From the NCBI GenBank assembly GCA_035716005.1, contig DASTKG010000010.1:1-23727 (forward strand): a stretch of 23,727 nt of DNA. The letters are read 5' to 3'. The translations under genes were made by a program, and so were the position numbers. Under the pieces are notes generated by a model, which searched no databases, was not told the origin of the DNA, and was given only the letters and a program-made list of their open reading frames with translations. Positions 8,077 through 17,665 of the stretch are shown piece after piece; positions within the stretch are counted from its first letter, which is position 1, and the number at the start of each line of letters is the position of its first letter. This DNA is from SZUA-252 sp035716005. GTDB taxonomy: Bacteria; Eisenbacteria; RBG-16-71-46; SZUA-252.

Positions 8077-8093
8077 TGCATTGCGTGTGCCAG
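8077..8093 (-). promoter_or_regulatory. Sigma-54-like -24/-12 promoter for the HPF-CSD fusion gene
   Basis: Minus strand: CTGGCAC (8093-8087), ACGCA, ATGCA (8081-8077). The -24 GG and -12 GC are separated by the required 10 bp and only one consensus T of the -12 element differs. Predicted +1 is near 8066, giving a leader of about 72 bases before the ATG at 7993. HPF genes are linked to rpoN in many bacteria, which makes sigma-54 control plausible, but no rpoN or activator gene is in the window. Confidence 0.5.
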
Positions 8094-8234
8094 CACGCGC
8101 GGAGGGCCCCGGGCGGGCGGGAGGCGACGCGCCGATGCTCCTATGGGCGCGCGGCACAAGGGGGAGCGGGCTTTTCCGAAATCGCGCGCCACGGACGTTG
8201 CCGAGGGGATCGGGCCTCCGCTCGGCGCGCGGCG

Positions 8235-8247
8235 TGACAGGTTGTCA
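8235..8247. promoter_or_regulatory. Inverted repeat TGACA-GGT-TGTCA, candidate activator site
   Basis: A perfect 5+5 bp inverted repeat with a three-base centre. It lies about 150 bp upstream of the -24/-12 match, a normal position for an enhancer-binding-protein site. Short enough to occur by chance. Confidence 0.25.
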
Positions 8248-8285
8248 GGAGGCTGCCAGGGTGGCCCCCCGACGTCGGCGCGGTC

Positions 8286-9221
8286 TCAGGGCGTCCCCAG
8301 GAAGTCGTCGACCATGCGGGCGAACTCCGCCGGCTCCTCGAAATAGGGGAGGTGTCCGCTCTTCTCGAAGACCCTCCATTTCGAGCCCGGAATCGCCTTG
8401 TGGATCTTCCAGGCGGTGCTCGGGGCGACATTGATGTCGTAGCGGCCGGTGACGACCAGCGTCGGCATGGTGAGCGACGGGAGCACGGGCCACATGTCGA
8501 GCCGGTTCAGATCGGCGTTCAGCACCTCGTTCACCGAGCGCGAGTAGTGGTAGTCGGCCGAGCGCGACAGGAACTCGTCCCGCTTCTCGGTCGAGACGAA
8601 GAGCATGCCGAGGTACTCCTGCAGGCTCTTCGCGCCCGACGCGCTGTCTCCCAGCGCGTCGTGGAAGTCGAGGACGCCCTGCCGCTCCGTGCCCTCCGGG
8701 AAGACGTACTTGAAGATGAAATCGGTGTCGGTCCACTTGGGCGACGCCGAGTCGACGATGAGAAGATGAGCCACGCGTTCGGGGTGGCGGGAGGCGTACG
8801 CCATGACGAGGTAGCCGCCCCACGAGTGTCCGAGGAGGTCGATCCTGTCGGCGTGCAGTTCGGCCCGGAGCGCCTCGAGATCGGCGATCTGGTCGGCCAC
8901 GGTGCACGTTTGCTCCTTCGTCAGCGCGCCCGACCGGCCGTTGCCGCGCTGATCGTAGAAGACGACCCGGCGGCGCTTCGCGATCGTGTCCCAGACGTCG
9001 GAGCAGAGAACGTAGTTGTGATCGAAGCCCGGCCCGCCGTTCACCATGATCAGCGGGCGCCCTCCCGCGTTCCCGCGCGCCTCGTACCAGATCGTGGCGC
9101 CCGGGGCCTGGAACGTCTTCCCGGGCCCGCTCGGCGCGGCCGGTTTCGCGGCGGCCCGCGAGAGGGGCGGCGTGAGCAGGAAAAGCCCGAGGGCAAGCAG
9201 CACGCGCGGGACGAGGCGCAT
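8286..9221 (-). CDS. Exported alpha/beta hydrolase, proline iminopeptidase-like (S33)
   Basis: 311 residues; the ATG at 9221 has AAGGAGGA close upstream and begins a signal peptide (MRLVPRVLLALGLFLL, ending near SRAAA), so the enzyme is exported. The oxyanion segment is NGGPG (61-65), matching the HGGPG of proline iminopeptidases with Asn for His. DQRGNGRSG follows at 90-98, the nucleophile elbow is GHSWGG (Ser133), and the acid and base are Asp262 (YDINVAPS) and His290 (KSGHLPYFEEP). These fit the S33 family, which releases N-terminal proline or hydrolyses related amides and esters. The substrate is uncertain. The gene starts 59 bases after the stop of the subtilisin gene on the same strand, so they may be co-transcribed; its open frame extends far upstream only as a shadow of that gene. 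Confidence 0.9.
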   Translation of the reverse strand: MRLVPRVLLALGLFLLTPPLSRAAAKPAAPSGPGKTFQAPGATIWYEARGNAGGRPLIMVNGGPGFDHNYVLCSDVWDTIAKRRRVVFYDQRGNGRSGALTKEQTCTVADQIADLEALRAELHADRIDLLGHSWGGYLVMAYASRHPERVAHLLIVDSASPKWTDTDFIFKYVFPEGTERQGVLDFHDALGDSASGAKSLQEYLGMLFVSTEKRDEFLSRSADYHYSRSVNEVLNADLNRLDMWPVLPSLTMPTLVVTGRYDINVAPSTAWKIHKAIPGSKWRVFEKSGHLPYFEEPAEFARMVDDFLGTP

Positions 9222-9280
9222 CGTCTCCTCCTTGAGTAGATCGAATTCGGATTCGAGCCCGGCGATTTCGCCCGGTTCGA

Positions 9281-11032
9281 TCATGGGGCCACGAGGACGA
9301 CTTTCGAGGTGACGGGCCGTCCCCTCCCCTCCAAACGCACGAAGTAGACGGCCGCCGGAAGCCGGGCCCCGCGGTCGCCTCGGCCGTCCCACGCAAGGAA
9401 GTGAGGACCCGCCGGGAAGTCGCCCTGCGCGAGCGTCCGGACGAGCCGCCCCGACGCGTCGTAGAGGGCGACACGAGCCCACCCCGCGACGGACAGATCG
9501 AAGCGGAACATGCCCGAGCCGACCACGGGATTCGGAGAGGCGCGGATCCGCGGCGCGGATGACGTCGCCTCCTCGACCGCCACGGCCGTCGGGAGCCCGC
9601 TCACGGCCCGGAACGCGTTCACTTTCACGCCGATCGGATGGTCGTAGGCGACGGCGTCCCCCGTCGCGACCAGGTGGCGCGCCACGAGCTGGGGCGTGAG
9701 GCCGGGGTATCGGGATCGAACCAGCGCGCAGACGCCCGCGGTGAGCGGACAGGCGAACGACGTGCCGTCGCCGTACATGTACGGATTGAACCCGTCCCAT
9801 CCGAAGAAGTACATGTAGAAGAGCTGGTCGAGGTCCGAGAGCGTGTAGTTCTGCGCGATGGCGGACCACATCGTGGCGCCCGGCGCCGCCACGTCGACCC
9901 AGGGACCCCAGTTCGAGAAGCTGGCGCGTGCGTTGCTCTCGTCCGTGGCGCCCACCGCGAGGACGTTGTCGCAGGCGGCCGGATAGACGCGCACGCTGTC
10001 GCCGTCGTTCCCCGCCGCCGCCACGCAGAGCACTCCCGCGTAGGTCGCCATGTCGACGAGCGACTGGAAGAACTCGGGCACGCCGGGATCGCCGGGGCCG
10101 CCGAAGCTCATCGAGATCACCGAGGCGCCTTCGTCGACCGCGTACGCGAAGGCGCCGGCGATGGCGCTGGAGGCGATCCCGCTGTCGGGACTCGACACCT
10201 TGAGCGGCATGAGCCGGCATCTCCATCCCGCGCCCGCGATGCCCTCGCCGTTGTCCGTGGCGGCGCCCGCGATTCCCGCGCAGAAGGTGCCGTGAAAGCC
10301 CACATCGAGTCCCGAGGCGTCGGCCGTGTACTCCGGCTTCGGGTCGTGGTCTCCCATCCCGAAATCCCACCCTTCGACGTCGTCGATCAGCCCGTTGCCG
10401 TCGTCGTCGAGCCCGTTTCCCGCGACCTCGCCCGGGTTGTGCCAGATCTTGCTGGATAAGTCGGGGTGCGACGTGTCGATGCCGGTGTCCATGATCGCGA
10501 TCACGACCGACGTGTCGCCGCGCTCGAGATCCCACGCGAGCGGCAGCTTGACGTCGGCGAATCCGGTGTCGTCGACGTACCACTGGTACGGAAGGAAGAG
10601 GTCGCTCGGCTGCGTGTAGAGGAGGGCGAAGCGATAGTCGGGGCACGCGGACCGAATCGCGCCGGTCGCTTGAAGCGCGCGGGCCGCGCCGACAGGGTCG
10701 AAGCCGGGTCGCCCGCTGGTCAGGACCCAGATCCGCTCCCGCCTCGCCGAGCCTGAACGGCGCTCGGGGCCGACGGGCCGCGCCGCTTCGAGCCCGAGAT
10801 CCGCGAGCGCGGCGGCGAGCCGCGCATTCCTCGAGGTGGGCGCGCCCCCCGGCGCGGCGTCGAGGGCCCCCTCGTCCGCGATCACCACGACCTCGCCCCG
10901 CGGGAACGGAAGGGCGCGAGGCGTTCGCGCGGCGGCGGCTCCCGTCCCCGGGAGGAGGAGCAGAACGAGAAGGGCGACGGCGACAGCGGCCGCGATCGAA
11001 CCGACGAGTCGGTGGGAGAGGCTGCGATTCAT
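9281..11032 (-). CDS. Secreted subtilisin-family (S8) serine protease with FlgD/T9SS-like C-terminal tail
   Basis: 583 residues. Signal peptide at the N-terminus (MNRSLSHRLVGS, hydrophobic core, TGAAAA), then a ~120-residue prodomain-like segment. The catalytic domain has Asp182 (IMDTGID), His247 (GFHGTFCAG), the oxyanion Asn342 (AAAGNDGD) and Ser425 (GDGTSFACP), so the triad is complete. An acidic GLDDDGNGLIDDVEG insert (207-221) after the Asp motif looks like a calcium site. The last ~70 residues form the surface-sorting-type tail: SPNPVVGSGMFRF, VALYDASGRLVRTL, HFLAWDGRGDRG, AAVYFVRLEG. It is thus an extracellular or surface protease. No Shine-Dalgarno precedes the ATG; see the promoter at 11041. 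Confidence 0.95.
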   Translation of the reverse strand: MNRSLSHRLVGSIAAAVAVALLVLLLLPGTGAAAARTPRALPFPRGEVVVIADEGALDAAPGGAPTSRNARLAAALADLGLEAARPVGPERRSGSARRERIWVLTSGRPGFDPVGAARALQATGAIRSACPDYRFALLYTQPSDLFLPYQWYVDDTGFADVKLPLAWDLERGDTSVVIAIMDTGIDTSHPDLSSKIWHNPGEVAGNGLDDDGNGLIDDVEGWDFGMGDHDPKPEYTADASGLDVGFHGTFCAGIAGAATDNGEGIAGAGWRCRLMPLKVSSPDSGIASSAIAGAFAYAVDEGASVISMSFGGPGDPGVPEFFQSLVDMATYAGVLCVAAAGNDGDSVRVYPAACDNVLAVGATDESNARASFSNWGPWVDVAAPGATMWSAIAQNYTLSDLDQLFYMYFFGWDGFNPYMYGDGTSFACPLTAGVCALVRSRYPGLTPQLVARHLVATGDAVAYDHPIGVKVNAFRAVSGLPTAVAVEEATSSAPRIRASPNPVVGSGMFRFDLSVAGWARVALYDASGRLVRTLAQGDFPAGPHFLAWDGRGDRGARLPAAVYFVRLEGRGRPVTSKVVLVAP

Positions 11033-11040
11033 GGACGTGG

Positions 11041-11069
11041 AGTATGCCCCCGAGGGGCGAGGCGCTCAA
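11041..11069 (-). promoter_or_regulatory. Promoter of the subtilisin gene, TTGAGC-N17-CATACT
   Basis: Minus strand: -35 TTGAGC (11069-11064), exactly 17 bp, -10 CATACT (11046-11041), eight bases before the ATG at 11032. The predicted start is within about two bases of the ATG, so the mRNA would be leaderless or nearly so, in line with the missing Shine-Dalgarno. Confidence 0.6.
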
Positions 11070-11179
11070 GCCGCCACACTGCCACCAAGGTAGCGGTCCC
11101 CCAGAATCTGCTTGAGCCGGCGGCCCGTCTCGCGGACCCTCCATGCTTTCCCGTCGACGCTCTAGGGAGGGACCCAATC

Positions 11180-13042
11180 GTGGCCACGGAACCGACCCCC
11201 GTCACGCCGCGCACTCCGGAAGAAATCGAACGCCACTGGTTCGAGAACGTCTACGCCGGGGACCGGATGCCCCAGCTGACGATGCGAGCCCTGATCATGG
11301 GGATGCTCCTCGGCGCCTTCATGTCGCTGAGCAACGTCTACATCGGCCTGAAGGCGGGATGGGGCATGGGGGTCGCCATCACCTCCTGCATCCTCGCCTA
11401 CGCCATCTTCGCCACGCTCCACCGGCTCCTCCCGAAGCAGTTCCCCGCCTTCAGCATCCTGGAGAACAACGCGATGCAGTCGTGCGCGTCCGCGGCCGGC
11501 TACATGACGGGCGCGGGCCTCGTGAACGCGATTCCGGCGCTCATGATGCTGAACCCCTCGGCCGTCCCGGGCATGTGGTCGCTCACGATCTGGATCATCG
11601 TGCTCTCCATGCTCGGAGTCTTCCTCGCCGTCCCGGCCAAGCGGCAGCTGATCAACGTCGAGCAGCTCCCCTTCCCGAGCGGGATCGCCGCGGCGACGAC
11701 GCTGAGGGCGCTTCACACCGAGGGGAGCACCGCCGAGCGGCAGGCGAAGGCGCTCGGATACGCGGGGCTCCTCGGCGCGGGGATCACCTGGTTCCGGGAC
11801 GCCGCGGCGCCCTGGATCAAGTACCCGAACATCCCCGCCACCTGGGGCACCGAGTGGATCAAGATCGGCCGGCACCGGTTGAGCGATCTGACCATGTCGT
11901 TCGAGGGGTCGCTCCTCTTCGTGGCGGCGGGCGCGATCATGGGATTCCGGCAGGCGTGGAGCATGATGCTCGGCGCCGGGGTCAACTACCTGATCCTCGC
12001 GCCGATGATGATGGACGCCGGCGTCATCGCCGAGAGCGGCGGCTCCGCCCTTCGCCGCATCTCGTCGTGGAGCCTCTGGATCGGCGTCCCGATGATGGTG
12101 ACCTCCGGGCTTCTCCTCTTCTTCATGCAGTGGAAGACGGTCCTGCGCGCGTTCGGCACGCTGTCGGCCTTCTTGAAGAAGCGGGAGGGCGCGGCGGACG
12201 ATCCGATGGAGCGGATCGAGGTCCCGGGCTCGTGGTTCGCGATCGGCATGGCGGTCTTCGGCGCGGCCGCGGTCTACCTGGGCCACTCCATCTTCCACAT
12301 CACCTGGTGGATGGGCGTCCTCGCGGTGCTCCTCACCTTCTTCCTCGTCGTCGTCGCGGGGCGCGCCACCGGCGAGACCGACATCACGCCCACCGGGCCG
12401 ATCAGCAAGATCACGCAGCTCACCTTCGGCGCCATCAAGCCCGGCGACGTGACGGTGAATCTCATGACCGCCAACATCACCGCGGGGGCCGTGAGCCACG
12501 CCGGCGACCTCCTGACCGATCTGAAGAGCGGCTACCTCCTGGGCGCGAAGCCGCGCCAGCAGTTCATCGCGCAGTTCTTCGGCGTGCTGGCGGGGGGGAT
12601 GGTCGTGGTGCCGGTCTTCTTCGTGCTGATCCCGAACGCCTCCGTCCTCGGAACGGAGCAGTGGCCCGCGCCCGCGGCGCAGGTCTGGCGAGGCGTCGCG
12701 GAGCTTCTCTCGAAGGGTGTCGGCTCCCTCCATCCGACCGCGCGAATCGGGCTTCTGGTCGGGTCGCTCGTCGGAATTCTTCTCCCGCTCCTCGAGATGT
12801 GGTTCCCGAAGCAGAAGAAGTGGATCCCGGCGCCCACGGGGCTCGGGATCGCGTTCACGATCAACGGCTACAACTCGATCATGATGTTCATCGGGGCGCT
12901 CGCGGTTCTCTGGCTCTCGAAGAAGAAGCCGACGATCCACGAGGAATACACGGTGCCGGTGGCCTCGGGAATCATCGCCGGCGAGAGTTTGATGGGGGTC
13001 ATCATCGCGCTCCTCATGATTCGTGGAATCCTGGGGGGCTAG
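11180..13042 (+). CDS. OPT-family transporter (oligopeptide / metal-chelate)
   Basis: 620 residues from the GTG at 11180, which has GGGAGGGA at proper spacing. Longer in-frame starts would run through the promoter of the divergent subtilisin gene and add a non-conserved, Arg-rich leader. The protein is an integral membrane protein with about a dozen or more hydrophobic helices. Typical OPT motifs are NVYIGLKAGWGMG near the start, QLPFPSGIAAATT, ATGETDITPTGPISK and DLKSGYLLGAKPRQQF. OPT members are proton-coupled importers of small peptides or, in the YSL branch, metal-siderophore or metal-nicotianamine complexes. The bacterial members are mostly uncharacterised, so the substrate here is unknown. 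A gene for a secreted His-containing protein follows 67 bases downstream. Confidence 0.93.
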   Translation: MATEPTPVTPRTPEEIERHWFENVYAGDRMPQLTMRALIMGMLLGAFMSLSNVYIGLKAGWGMGVAITSCILAYAIFATLHRLLPKQFPAFSILENNAMQSCASAAGYMTGAGLVNAIPALMMLNPSAVPGMWSLTIWIIVLSMLGVFLAVPAKRQLINVEQLPFPSGIAAATTLRALHTEGSTAERQAKALGYAGLLGAGITWFRDAAAPWIKYPNIPATWGTEWIKIGRHRLSDLTMSFEGSLLFVAAGAIMGFRQAWSMMLGAGVNYLILAPMMMDAGVIAESGGSALRRISSWSLWIGVPMMVTSGLLLFFMQWKTVLRAFGTLSAFLKKREGAADDPMERIEVPGSWFAIGMAVFGAAAVYLGHSIFHITWWMGVLAVLLTFFLVVVAGRATGETDITPTGPISKITQLTFGAIKPGDVTVNLMTANITAGAVSHAGDLLTDLKSGYLLGAKPRQQFIAQFFGVLAGGMVVVPVFFVLIPNASVLGTEQWPAPAAQVWRGVAELLSKGVGSLHPTARIGLLVGSLVGILLPLLEMWFPKQKKWIPAPTGLGIAFTINGYNSIMMFIGALAVLWLSKKKPTIHEEYTVPVASGIIAGESLMGVIIALLMIRGILGG

Positions 13043-13109
13043 GGGGCGGGACTTCGTCGAGGGCCGCGTCCGGATCGATGGCGCGGCTCGTGAATCGGGA
13101 GGAAACGCC

Positions 13110-13844
13110 ATGAAATCAGCGACGTTCTTCATGCTCGTGCTCGCGGCGGCGTTCGTCGCCACGCCCGGTGCGTCTCGCGCCCAGGAGGGAGCCGCGGCGC
13201 TCTACGAGACCCGAGCGCAGGTTCCCGCGCTGGACGAGTTCCACCACGTGATCCGCGTCATCTGGCACGAGGCCTGGCCGGCCAAAGACGCCGCGAAGCT
13301 CCGCGAGCTCCTTCCGGAGGTGGAGAAGGGCGCGAAAGCGATCGTGGACGCGAAGCTGCCGGGAATCCTCCGCGAGAAGCAGGGCGCGTGGGACGAGCAG
13401 GTCAAGACGCTCCAGTCGGTGGTCGCGCTCTACGCCGGCGCCGCCGCGGGAGCGGACGACAAGGCGCTGCTCGACGCCGCGGAGAAGCTCCACGCCCAGT
13501 ACGAGGCGATGGTTCGGCTCATCCGGCCTCCCCTGCCCGAGCTGGAGGCGTTTCACGTCGTGCTCTACCAGCTCTATCACTCCGACCTGCCCGCGGGCGA
13601 CGTGAAGGCGATGCGCGCCACCATCGACCGGATGAAGGACCCGCTGGCCGCGCTGGAATCGGCCAAACTTCCGGAGGCGTGGTCGAAGGAGCAGGCGGAT
13701 CGCTTCGACAACGCGCGGACGAAGCTCGTCGAGGCGACGAAGGAGCTGAACAAGGCGGCGCCGAAGGCCGACGCCAAGGCGTTGAAGGCGCCGATCGAGA
13801 AGGTGCACGACCGCTATCTGGGTGTGATCGCGGTCTGCGACTGA
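13110..13844 (+). CDS. Periplasmic protein of two tandem His-containing helical repeats, unknown function
   Basis: 244 residues; the ATG has GGGAGGAAA just upstream and starts a signal peptide (MKSATFFMLVLAAAFVA, cut near SRAQE). The mature protein is an internal duplication of ~100 residues. Repeat 1 (38-137) and repeat 2 (142-238) align without gaps over their first half: LDEFHHVIRVIWHEAWP with LEAFHVVLYQLYHSDLP, and DAKLPGILREKQ with SAKLPEAWSKEQ. Each repeat then has a helix with KLHAQYE or KVHDRYL. His45, His53 and His128 thus correspond to His149, His157 and His233. All-helical bundles with paired His suggest metal or heme binding, but this is inference and I do not recognise the family. 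It is probably in one transcript with the OPT transporter and is followed by a strong hairpin. Confidence 0.88.
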   Translation: MKSATFFMLVLAAAFVATPGASRAQEGAAALYETRAQVPALDEFHHVIRVIWHEAWPAKDAAKLRELLPEVEKGAKAIVDAKLPGILREKQGAWDEQVKTLQSVVALYAGAAAGADDKALLDAAEKLHAQYEAMVRLIRPPLPELEAFHVVLYQLYHSDLPAGDVKAMRATIDRMKDPLAALESAKLPEAWSKEQADRFDNARTKLVEATKELNKAAPKADAKALKAPIEKVHDRYLGVIAVCD

Positions 13845-13884
13845 GGGGCCCGTCGCCGCCCTGCGAGCGCCGGCGTCGATTCAA

Positions 13885-13916
13885 GAGAGGCCGCCGAAGC
13901 CGATCGGCGGCCTCTC
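13885..13916 (+). terminator. Strong hairpin after the two-repeat protein
   Basis: GAGAGGCCGCCG (13885-13896) and CGGCGGCCTCTC (13905-13916) form a perfect 12-bp stem with an eight-base loop, 40 bases after the stop. There is no T-run, so it may act as a U-less terminator or a transcript-end stabiliser. Confidence 0.7.
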
Positions 13917-13934
13917 GCGCGTTCGCGCCCCTGT

Positions 13935-13942
13935 GCTAGCAT
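13935..13942 (+). promoter_or_regulatory. Extended -10 element (TGC-TAGCAT) for the GNAT gene, leaderless
   Basis: TG (13934-13935), one base, then TAGCAT (13937-13942) form an extended -10. It ends seven bases before the ATG at 13950, putting +1 at or next to the ATG. No Shine-Dalgarno is present and no -35 is clear, as expected for an extended -10. Confidence 0.45.
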
Positions 13943-13949
13943 CGTCGCC

Positions 13950-14795
13950 ATGTCGGACGCGGAGATCCTGCACGACACCTCCGCCGCGGCGATGGCCGGC
14001 GCGGCGCAGGCGAGCCTCATGGCGCTGAATCGCTTCCTCGGCGGCTCGACGAAGACCGAGGTCCACCGGGCCCCCGGAACCTTCCGCTGGCAGACGCCCG
14101 TCCCCCACCCTTTCTTCAACGGAGTCGTCGTCTCCGAACCGCCCGGCGCCGGAGCCGAGGCGCGGGCGCGCTCGACCCTCGACTATTTCGCCTCGAAGGG
14201 CGTGTCGGCCATCACCTGGTGGTTCGATCCGGGCGTCTCGGCAGAGGCGTGGGCCCCCCTCCTCCTGGGCCTGGGATTCCAATTCGACCCGAACCTGCCC
14301 GGCATGGCCGCGCCCCTCGACGACATCGTCTCGGACGCGGCGATTCCCCGCGGGAGAGACGCAATCGCCGCCTTCCTGGAAATCCGAAGGGTCGAGGGGA
14401 GCGCCATGCTTCGCGAGTGGACGGAGGTCTTCGTCGCGGGCTACGAGCTCCCGCGCTCGTACGCGGCGCCGCTCTTCGACGTCTACGACGAGCTGCACGG
14501 CCCCGCGTCTCCGCTGCAGTCCTATTTCGCCTACCTGGACGGCGAGCCCGTCGCGACGTCGTCGGTATTCCACGGCGCGGGCGTGGCGGGGATCTACGAC
14601 GTCGCGACGCTTCCGACGGCGCGCGGGCGGGGCATCGGCGCCGCCGTGACCCTCGCTCCCCTCCTCGCAGCGAGGGCGCGCGGATACCGGGTCGGCGTGC
14701 TCCAGTCCTCGGCGAAGGGATTGCGCGTCTACGAGCGCCTCGGCTTTCGCACGGTCTGCCGGATCCCCCACTTCACCTGGACCGCTCCGGCCTGA
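13950..14795 (+). CDS. GNAT-family N-acetyltransferase
   Basis: 281 residues, with a divergent N-terminal half and a C-terminal GNAT fold. The acetyl-CoA site is visible as YDVATLPTARGRGIGAAV (the V-x5-RGRGIG loop, residues ~217-232), followed by a helix and YRVGVLQSSAKGLRVYERLGF, the usual motif-B region. It should transfer an acetyl group from acetyl-CoA to an amine; the substrate is unknown. It is cytosolic, with no signal peptide. It lies alone between a hairpin upstream and a convergent-gene hairpin downstream, with its own leaderless-type promoter, so it is a single-gene transcript. Confidence 0.9.
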   Translation: MSDAEILHDTSAAAMAGAAQASLMALNRFLGGSTKTEVHRAPGTFRWQTPVPHPFFNGVVVSEPPGAGAEARARSTLDYFASKGVSAITWWFDPGVSAEAWAPLLLGLGFQFDPNLPGMAAPLDDIVSDAAIPRGRDAIAAFLEIRRVEGSAMLREWTEVFVAGYELPRSYAAPLFDVYDELHGPASPLQSYFAYLDGEPVATSSVFHGAGVAGIYDVATLPTARGRGIGAAVTLAPLLAARARGYRVGVLQSSAKGLRVYERLGFRTVCRIPHFTWTAPA

Positions 14796-14802
14796 ACGAA
14801 GA

Positions 14803-14832
14803 AGGGCCGCCGGGGTCACCCCCGACGGCCCT
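14803..14832. terminator. Bidirectional terminator hairpin between convergent genes
   Basis: AGGGCCGCCGGGG (14803-14815) pairs with CCCCGACGGCCCT (14820-14832) with one mismatch and a four-base loop. It lies in the 72-bp gap between the stops of the GNAT gene and the pyrophosphatase gene and can serve both. No long T-run follows on either side. Confidence 0.7.
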
Positions 14833-14867
14833 CGAACTTCGTGACGCGGTTCTGGTCCGGCCCTGGC

Positions 14868-17423
<2,556 letters not shown>

Positions 17424-17463
17424 TTCTACCTCACTTCGAGCTTGAGCTGTCCGTGGGGTTGGC

Positions 17464-17482
17464 CGCCTGGGGGGTCCAGGCG
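17464..17482 (-). promoter_or_regulatory. Hairpin in the pyrophosphatase mRNA leader
   Basis: CGCCTGG (17464-17470) and CCAGGCG (17476-17482) make a perfect 7-bp stem with a five-base loop in the predicted 5' leader, 41 bases before the ATG. It may affect stability or translation; no known riboswitch is recognised. Confidence 0.45.
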
Positions 17483-17526
17483 CTTCATCTCCCGTTCAAA
17501 CGTGAAAAACCCCCGCAAACCTTTGG

Positions 17527-17556
17527 TTTATAGCAGGCGAGGGGGGTTCCTGTCGA
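17527..17556 (-). promoter_or_regulatory. Promoter of the pyrophosphatase gene, TCGACA-N18-TATAAA
   Basis: Minus strand: -35 TCGACA (17556-17551), 18 bp, -10 TATAAA (17532-17527), predicted +1 near 17520. AAACC-TTT-GGTTT (17517-17529) is a perfect inverted repeat overlapping the -10 and start site, and AACCCCC / GGGGGTT arms (17508-17514 and 17542-17548) enclose it. These are operator candidates. Confidence 0.6.
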
Positions 17557-17665
17557 GGGGCGGGGGGTCAATGATCTATCGTGTTGGAATAAAATGAGTT
17601 GAAGCGGGCCGGCGGCGGCTCGAAGCCGGGATCGGCACGAAGCCGGCGGCGGACGGAACTCGGCG

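Larger units (their letters stand above)
7994..8285. other. Intergenic region upstream of the HPF-CSD fusion gene
   Basis: 292 bases with no believable gene; the overlapping open frames are Arg/Pro-rich shadows. It holds the fusion gene's Shine-Dalgarno, the -24/-12 promoter match at 8077-8093, and a short dyad TGACA-GGT-TGTCA at 8235-8247, roughly 150 bp upstream of that promoter and just after the hydrolase stop. That distance suits a sigma-54 activator site. No clear intrinsic terminator with a T-run follows the hydrolase gene. Confidence 0.5.
17424..17665. other. Intergenic region between the pyrophosphatase start and the 1233-residue protein's stop
   Basis: About 240 bases without a gene. 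It contains the pyrophosphatase promoter (17527-17556), nested inverted repeats around it, a leader hairpin (17464-17482) and, near the 3' end of the secreted-protein gene, GC-rich direct repeats (CGAAGCCGG twice) with no clean terminator stem. Confidence 0.6.

Noticed and set aside
8286..11177. 963-codon minus-strand frame joining the hydrolase with upstream sequence
   Set aside because: The upstream two thirds are an out-of-frame shadow of the subtilisin gene; a strong Shine-Dalgarno and signal peptide place the hydrolase start at 9221.
11012..11179. Upstream extension of the OPT transporter reading frame
   Set aside because: It crosses the subtilisin promoter and codes for non-conserved Arg-rich sequence; GTG 11180 with GGGAGGGA is better.
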